From Paenibacillus sp. FSL R5-0490 (GTDB lineage: Bacteria; Bacillota; Bacilli; Bacillales; Cytobacillaceae): a stretch of DNA of 64,000 nucleotides. Where the stretch lies: assembly GCF_001956215.1 (NCBI RefSeq), contig NZ_MRTQ01000017.1, forward strand, positions 49,043-113,042, read 5' to 3'. Made by a program: the position numbers and the translations under genes. Below, in pieces: positions 60,178-64,000 of this stretch (its first letter is position 1; each line of letters opens with the position of its first letter). The notes beneath the pieces were generated by a model that had not been told where the DNA came from, searched no databases, and worked only from the letters and a program-made list of their open reading frames with translations.

Positions 60178-61128
60178 ATGAAAATTGTGTCTTCCATTTT
60201 GCCTCATGAAGAGCTGCGCCAGGAAGTAATTCGGGATTTTCCTGAAGGAGATTTCCTGTTTTTCGATGGAATAGAAGCTGCAGGGGAATCCTTTTATAAT
60301 GCTGAAGTATTTATTACCTATGGAGAAGATTTGACAGAGGAATATATTCATAAAGCGACAAAACTAAAGTGGATTATGGTGATGTCAGCGGGAATGGATG
60401 AAATGCCCTTGAAAGCCTGCAAGGAGAAAGGCATCTTAATTACAAATGCAAGAGGAATCCATAAAATCCCTATGGCTGAATTTGCACTTGGAACTATGTT
60501 AGGGCATGTTAAACAAAGAGCATTGCTGGCTGAAAATGAAAAGGCAGAAGTTTGGAATCGAAATCTGCCAATGGAAGAGCTGCATGGAAAAACCTTATTA
60601 ATTATCGGTGTTGGTGCAATAGGGGTAGAGATTGCAAGGCTCGCCAAATGCTTTGGAATGAAAGTGGCTGGAGTGAATAGGAGCGGACGGGAAAATGTGT
60701 GGACAGATCGTATTTTTCCACTCAGCAGGCTCACCGTGATCCTTCCTGAAGCTGATTTTATCGTTTCTGTCCTTCCCAGCACGACTGAAACTAAATTTCT
60801 GTTAAAAGAAAAGCATTTCGCTGCTATGAAGAATTCTGCTGTGTTTATGAATATAGGAAGAGGGGATCTTGTCGAGGAAAAGGTGCTTCTATCTGCACTC
60901 GAAAAACACCAGATTTCACATGCGTATCTGGATGTTTTTGAAAATGAGCCTCTGCCTGAAGGACATCCTTTCTGGAGGATGGAGAATGTAACCGTCACAC
61001 CTCACCTTTCAAGCCGAACAAAAAACTATTTACCAAGATCTTTTGAAATTTTTAAGCATAACCTTCATACATATATAAAAAATAACAAAGATTATATGAA
61101 TGTGGTCGATGTTGAAAGAGGGTATTGA
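60178..61128 (+). CDS. D-2-hydroxyacid dehydrogenase
   Basis: 316 residues. The NAD motif LLIIGVGAIGVEIARLAK, the Arg of NIGRGDLVEE, Glu of ENEPLPEGHPFW and His of TPHLSSRT form the standard catalytic set. It interconverts 2-keto and D-2-hydroxy acids; the actual substrate is unknown. ATG 60178 follows GTTGGAGTGGAG. The next gene starts one base after its stop, so they form an operon. Confidence 0.88.
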   Translation: MKIVSSILPHEELRQEVIRDFPEGDFLFFDGIEAAGESFYNAEVFITYGEDLTEEYIHKATKLKWIMVMSAGMDEMPLKACKEKGILITNARGIHKIPMAEFALGTMLGHVKQRALLAENEKAEVWNRNLPMEELHGKTLLIIGVGAIGVEIARLAKCFGMKVAGVNRSGRENVWTDRIFPLSRLTVILPEADFIVSVLPSTTETKFLLKEKHFAAMKNSAVFMNIGRGDLVEEKVLLSALEKHQISHAYLDVFENEPLPEGHPFWRMENVTVTPHLSSRTKNYLPRSFEIFKHNLHTYIKNNKDYMNVVDVERGY

Positions 61129-61129
61129 T

Positions 61130-61687
61130 ATGAGAATTTATACCAAAACGGGGGATAAGGGGACAACATCACTGATGTATGGACAGAGAGTCAGTAAGAA
61201 TGACATTCGTGTAGAGGCCTACGGTTCATGTGATGAGGCGAATTCCATGATTGGATTGGCCTTAAGCCATTTAAGAAGCGAGTATTTCAGCGGTAAAGAA
61301 AAAACGGAGCAGGTATTCCATAAAGTGCAGACTGACTTGTTCCATGCAGGAGCAGAGATGGCAACGCCCTCAGGAAAAGAAGTTAAATGGACGATAAAGG
61401 AAGAGGATATCACCTTCATGGAAACGCAAATTGATGAGTGGGAAGCTGATCTTACTGTGCTTAATAACTTTATTTTGCCTGGCGGTCATCCTTCAGGAGC
61501 GGCATTCCACGTAGCGAGAACTGTTGTGAGAAGAGCGGAAAGATGTGCGGTGTCACTCGGTGAAGAAGTGAATCCGCTCGTTCTAATCTATCTGAACAGA
61601 CTGTCAGATCTGCTGTTCGTTGCTGCGCGATTTGTGAATCACCATTTGGGCACTGGTGAGCAGTCGCTTCATGATGAAGAGAGCTGA
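61130..61687 (+). CDS. Cob(I)yrinic acid a,c-diamide adenosyltransferase (PduO type)
   Basis: 185 residues. The ATP site TKTGDKGTTSLMYGQRV, the VEAYGSCDEANSMIG block and VARTVVRRAERCAV with the key Arg-x-x-Glu are intact (B. subtilis YvqK type). It adds adenosine to cob(I)alamin to form coenzyme B12. ATG 61130 follows AAAGAGGG; the longer frame within the previous gene is unsupported. It sits between a dehydrogenase and perR, with no other cobalamin genes nearby. Confidence 0.92.
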   Translation: MRIYTKTGDKGTTSLMYGQRVSKNDIRVEAYGSCDEANSMIGLALSHLRSEYFSGKEKTEQVFHKVQTDLFHAGAEMATPSGKEVKWTIKEEDITFMETQIDEWEADLTVLNNFILPGGHPSGAAFHVARTVVRRAERCAVSLGEEVNPLVLIYLNRLSDLLFVAARFVNHHLGTGEQSLHDEES

Positions 61688-61713
61688 TTCCCTCTATTAA
61701 GGTGTTTGTAATA

Positions 61714-61743
61714 TTGACAAATGTGGTAAAAAATTAGTACACT
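61714..61743 (+). promoter_or_regulatory. Predicted sigma-A promoter of perR
   Basis: TTGACA (61714-61719), an 18-bp spacer, TACACT (61738-61743). Confidence 0.6.
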
Positions 61744-61745
61744 AT

Positions 61746-61760
61746 TTATAAAGATTATAA
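61746..61760. promoter_or_regulatory. PerR box
   Basis: TTATAAAGATTATAA matches 14 of 15 positions of the PerR box TTATAATNATTATAA. It starts 2 bp after the -10 box, so PerR should repress its own gene. Confidence 0.8.
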
Positions 61761-61795
61761 AGTAAGAATATTTGTTAGAAAAGAGGTGCATGGCG

Positions 61796-62233
61796 GTGGC
61801 GCATATGGAATTAAAAGAGGCGCTGGATACTTTAAAAGACACTGGAGTGCGTATCACTCCGCAGCGTCATGCGATACTTGAATATTTAATAAACTCCATG
61901 TCACACCCGACTGCTGACGATATATACAAAGCATTAGAGGGGAAATTCCCAAATATGAGTGTGGCAACAGTTTACAATAATTTACGAGTATTCCGTGAGG
62001 TTGGCCTGGTAAAGGAACTGACATATGGTGACGCATCTAGCCGCTTCGATTTTGTTACCACTCATCATTATCATGTCATTTGTGAAAGCTGCGGCAAGAT
62101 TGTAGACTTCCACTATCCTGGCCTGGATGAAGTAGAGCACCTTGCTTCGCATGTTACAGGTTTTAAAATCAGCCATCATAGAATGGAGATTTACGGAACA
62201 TGTCCGGATTGTGCAAGTAAAGAAGCTCACTAA
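61796..62233 (+). CDS. perR: Peroxide-sensing repressor PerR
   Basis: 145 residues with the GTG start at 61796, exactly the B. subtilis length, and the key residues fall at the same numbers: metal ligands His37, Asp85, His91, His93 and Asp104, and structural zinc Cys96, Cys99 and the later CPDC pair. Iron-catalysed oxidation of His37/His91 inactivates it, releasing peroxide-defence genes. ATG 61790 is too close to the AGAGGTG site. It has a PerR box of its own upstream. DNA-binding helix: [15 protein letters not shown]. Confidence 0.96.
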   Translation: MAHMELKEALDTLKDTGVRITPQRHAILEYLINSMSHPTADDIYKALEGKFPNMSVATVYNNLRVFREVGLVKELTYGDASSRFDFVTTHHYHVICESCGKIVDFHYPGLDEVEHLASHVTGFKISHHRMEIYGTCPDCASKEAH

Positions 62234-62242
62234 TAAAATTTT

Positions 62243-62280
62243 AAAGCTGCCGGCGCAATGCTGTCAGCTTTTTATTTTTA
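62243..62280 (+). terminator. Terminator of perR
   Basis: AAAGCTG and CAGCTTT with an inner imperfect stem, then TTTATTTTTA. Confidence 0.7.
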
Positions 62281-62285
62281 ATCCA

Positions 62286-62314
62286 ATAAAAAACCGGCTG
62301 TTGGAGAGCCGGTC
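62286..62314 (-). terminator. Terminator of ygzB
   Basis: ACCGGCT and AGCCGGT with a 7-nt loop; followed by TTTTTT on the minus strand. Confidence 0.75.
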
Positions 62315-62348
62315 ATTTTAGAACTTGAATATGGAAGCAGGAGATAAA

Positions 62349-62705
62349 TCAGCTCTGCTTCGTATTTTTTTTGTTGTATTTTTCATCAAATTCAGCGCCC
62401 TCAAGATTTGGATCAAGCGTCAAAGGTTCATTGCAGTACATGCACATATCAACGCGGCCAAGCATCTTTGTGTGTTTTCCGCAATTCGGGCAAACCACCT
62501 GCACGGTTTTTGTTGAAAGCATGCCGATCCAAAAATAAACACCGGTGCTGGCAAGAATGCAGAGCATTCCGAGAAGCATAAATATTGTCATGAGAAGAGC
62601 GGAATTTCTGAAGAATATTCCGAGATACATAACGATAAATCCGATGAAAATTAAACTAAGGGCAAATGTACGAATCTTATTGATTTTATTTGAGTACTTA
62701 GCCAT
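62349..62705 (-). CDS. ygzB: YgzB membrane protein (UPF0295)
   Basis: 118 residues: two membrane helices (about 12-30 and 38-62) then a cytosolic zinc ribbon, CPNC and CMYC (about 73-93). It matches UPF0295 YgzB, function unknown, always between perR and ygxA in Bacillus. GGAGGG precedes the ATG at 62705. It converges on perR. Confidence 0.92.
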   Translation of the reverse strand: MAKYSNKINKIRTFALSLIFIGFIVMYLGIFFRNSALLMTIFMLLGMLCILASTGVYFWIGMLSTKTVQVVCPNCGKHTKMLGRVDMCMYCNEPLTLDPNLEGAEFDEKYNKKNTKQS

Positions 62706-62855
62706 ACTGCTCCCTCCTAAAAACTAACTATACCACATTCCTTTTGCTTAAATAAATATTAATATAGAATGGTGTCGAAAAATGTCTCACCTTTAGGAAG
62801 GATTTCATTTATAATTGTCGAAGATATACGCTATCAATAAAATGGAGGAATTATG

Positions 62856-63731
62856 ATGGAAGATATTCTCCGTCCTATATACCAGGAACGGGCAAGCCAG
62901 ACAAACACTCTAGGCGTGATTATGACCGAAAAAATGCAAAAGGCTATTCCTGCTACTGATACATTTGATGCTGTACTGCTGATCCTTGTTGAGGAAGCAG
63001 ATGAACCTGTATTTGTTAAACATTACACATATAAAGATAAAAAAGCGGCTCTGCATATCGTGACAGATAAGCAGCTTCGCGAATGGATCCTGCTGGGGTC
63101 GAACCGGAAAATCTTTGATTGGCTCTATAATGGAAAAGTTTTATTTGATCGAAACGAATATATTCATAACCTGAAGGTGGAATTAAGAGAGTTTCCTTTC
63201 TATGGGCGAAAATTAAAAATGGGTCTTGAGTTTGCCAAGCTGATCAGACGATATATGGATGGCAAAGCCTTCTTTGAAAACCGCCATTATTTTGATGCCT
63301 ATAACCATATTGTTCATTCCCTTCATCATCTGGCCAGGCTTGCTGTTATCGAAAATGGATTCCATCCGGAAGTAACTGTCTGGAATCAGGTAAAGCAAAT
63401 TGAGCCTGAAATCATGAAGCTGTATGAAGAATTGGTGAATAGCCAGGAGCCGCTTGAAAAAAGGCTGGAGCTGCTGTTTCTTGCAAGTGAATTCTTAATC
63501 CATTCGAGAACGAAACAAGGAATCAGTCATCTTGCCGACGTGCTTGCTGAGAAAGAAGAATGGTCCATCCACGATATTATGAACCATGATGAACTTCATC
63601 TTTATGCGGTTGACTTAAGCATGCTTCTTGAGTATTTGATTGATAAGCATTTCATAGAAGTAGTAAACATAGAAACAAAAGGTCAGGGAATTTATCACAG
63701 GTATTACAAACTCAAAAAAAAATTATCGTAA
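62856..63731 (+). CDS. ygxA: YgxA, nucleotidyltransferase-like protein
   Basis: 291 residues. MEDILRPIYQERASQTNTLG starts a nucleotidyltransferase-like fold with FDAVLLILVEEADEPVFVKHY; a helical C-terminal domain follows. The YgxA family is conserved next to an rRNA operon in Bacillus, with no proven activity. ATG 62856 has better spacing from GGAGGA than ATG 62853. The rRNA promoters begin 18 bp after the stop. Confidence 0.88.
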   Translation: MEDILRPIYQERASQTNTLGVIMTEKMQKAIPATDTFDAVLLILVEEADEPVFVKHYTYKDKKAALHIVTDKQLREWILLGSNRKIFDWLYNGKVLFDRNEYIHNLKVELREFPFYGRKLKMGLEFAKLIRRYMDGKAFFENRHYFDAYNHIVHSLHHLARLAVIENGFHPEVTVWNQVKQIEPEIMKLYEELVNSQEPLEKRLELLFLASEFLIHSRTKQGISHLADVLAEKEEWSIHDIMNHDELHLYAVDLSMLLEYLIDKHFIEVVNIETKGQGIYHRYYKLKKKLS

Positions 63732-63748
63732 AAAAACTTTAAAAGCTA

Positions 63749-63777
63749 TTGACCTTTATTTAAATCCTTGTTATATT
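63749..63777 (+). promoter_or_regulatory. rRNA operon promoter P1
   Basis: TTGACC (63749-63754), a 17-bp spacer, TATATT (63772-63777). Confidence 0.75.
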
Positions 63778-63844
63778 TATATCCGTCGCTGCGATATGAA
63801 CGAAAAACATTTTCACAGACGGCGGATAACTTGTAAAAAAAGTG

Positions 63845-63874
63845 TTGACAGATAAAAACAACACATGTTATATT
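63845..63874 (+). promoter_or_regulatory. rRNA operon promoter P2
   Basis: TTGACA (63845-63850), an 18-bp spacer, TATATT (63869-63874) with an upstream TGT that makes an extended -10. Confidence 0.85.
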
Positions 63875-63879
63875 AATAA

Positions 63880-64000
63880 AGTCGCCTCTGAGCGATTAGG
63901 TAAAATATAACAAGAGAAATTGATCTTTGAAAACTGAACGAACAATACGTCAACGTTTAAATCATTAGTCTTTTTTGAAAAGACAACTCGAGCTTAATCA
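63880..64000 (+). ncRNA. Leader of the 16S rRNA precursor (partial)
   Basis: TGATCTTTGAAAACTGAAC (63921-63939) is the conserved Bacillus rRNA leader/boxA-type element used in antitermination and processing. Mature 16S is not reached. The operon corresponds by position to rrnD in B. subtilis. Confidence 0.8.

Overview
The window reads as chromosome of a low-to-moderate GC, endospore-forming member of the Bacillaceae, probably close to Cytobacillus/Mesobacillus (the 'Bacillus firmus' side of the family). The evidence is the small acid-soluble spore proteins SspK and SspE, GGAGG ribosome sites with frequent TTG/GTG starts, and long collinearity with the Bacillus subtilis stretch yfhD-yfhE-yfhF-recX-yfhH-sspK-yfhJ-yfhP-mutY-yfhS-fabL-sspE-ygaB-ygaC-ygaD-ygaE-gsaB-ygaF-perR-ygzB-ygxA-rrn. 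The species is an inference; the 16S gene begins just beyond the right edge.

Region by region. 1-4.1 kb: start of a glutathione peroxidase, a DUF1835-type protein, a C45-type acyltransferase and the haem enzyme HemY. 4.1-7.0 kb: a type VII-secreted LXG toxin with an HNH-like C-terminus, its SUKH-type immunity protein and a small gene broken by an in-frame stop. 7.1-9.0 kb: small housekeeping proteins (DUF488, acetyltransferase, alpha/beta hydrolase). 9.0-14.5 kb: mostly minus-strand membrane proteins, a membrane-anchored FMN glutamate-synthase-like enzyme, an NAD(P)-binding protein and YitT, with inverted copies of a two-hairpin repeat near 10.1 and 14.1 kb. 14.5-18.4 kb: proline catabolism (putB-putP-putR order, no putC). 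18.7-23.3 kb: a branched-chain amino acid importer. 23.3-30.8 kb: a glycerophosphodiesterase, an asymmetric heterodimeric ABC exporter, a VWA protein, an M20 deacylase and a DoxX protein behind two Rex-like operators. 30.8-42.2 kb: the yfh/yga conserved core. 42.5-48.2 kb: a five-gene oligopeptide importer. 48.3-55.8 kb: YgaE, an orphan glutamate synthase large subunit with a cre site on its promoter, and GsaB. 56-58.6 kb: a three-gene ABC-2 transporter. 58.7-64 kb: a K+ channel, Bcp peroxidase, a 2-hydroxyacid dehydrogenase, a cobalamin adenosyltransferase, PerR with its own box, YgzB, YgxA and the promoters and leader of a ribosomal RNA operon.

Functional themes: tetrapyrrole synthesis (HemY, GsaB, cobalamin adenosyltransferase), peroxide defence (Gpx, Bcp, PerR), and amino acid or peptide uptake and nitrogen handling (Put, Liv, peptide importer, two glutamate-synthase-family enzymes). 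The most unusual signals are non-coding: (i) a roughly 157-bp two-hairpin repeat whose large loop carries the exact 16S anti-Shine-Dalgarno octamer; (ii) a nested-palindrome repeat seated directly behind terminators, one copy of which contains a second module with pair-preserving substitutions; (iii) a long leader and cre-overlapped promoter before the orphan glutamate synthase. The accessory system is the LXG toxin cassette, whose C-terminus and immunity gene look more AT-rich than its N-terminus.
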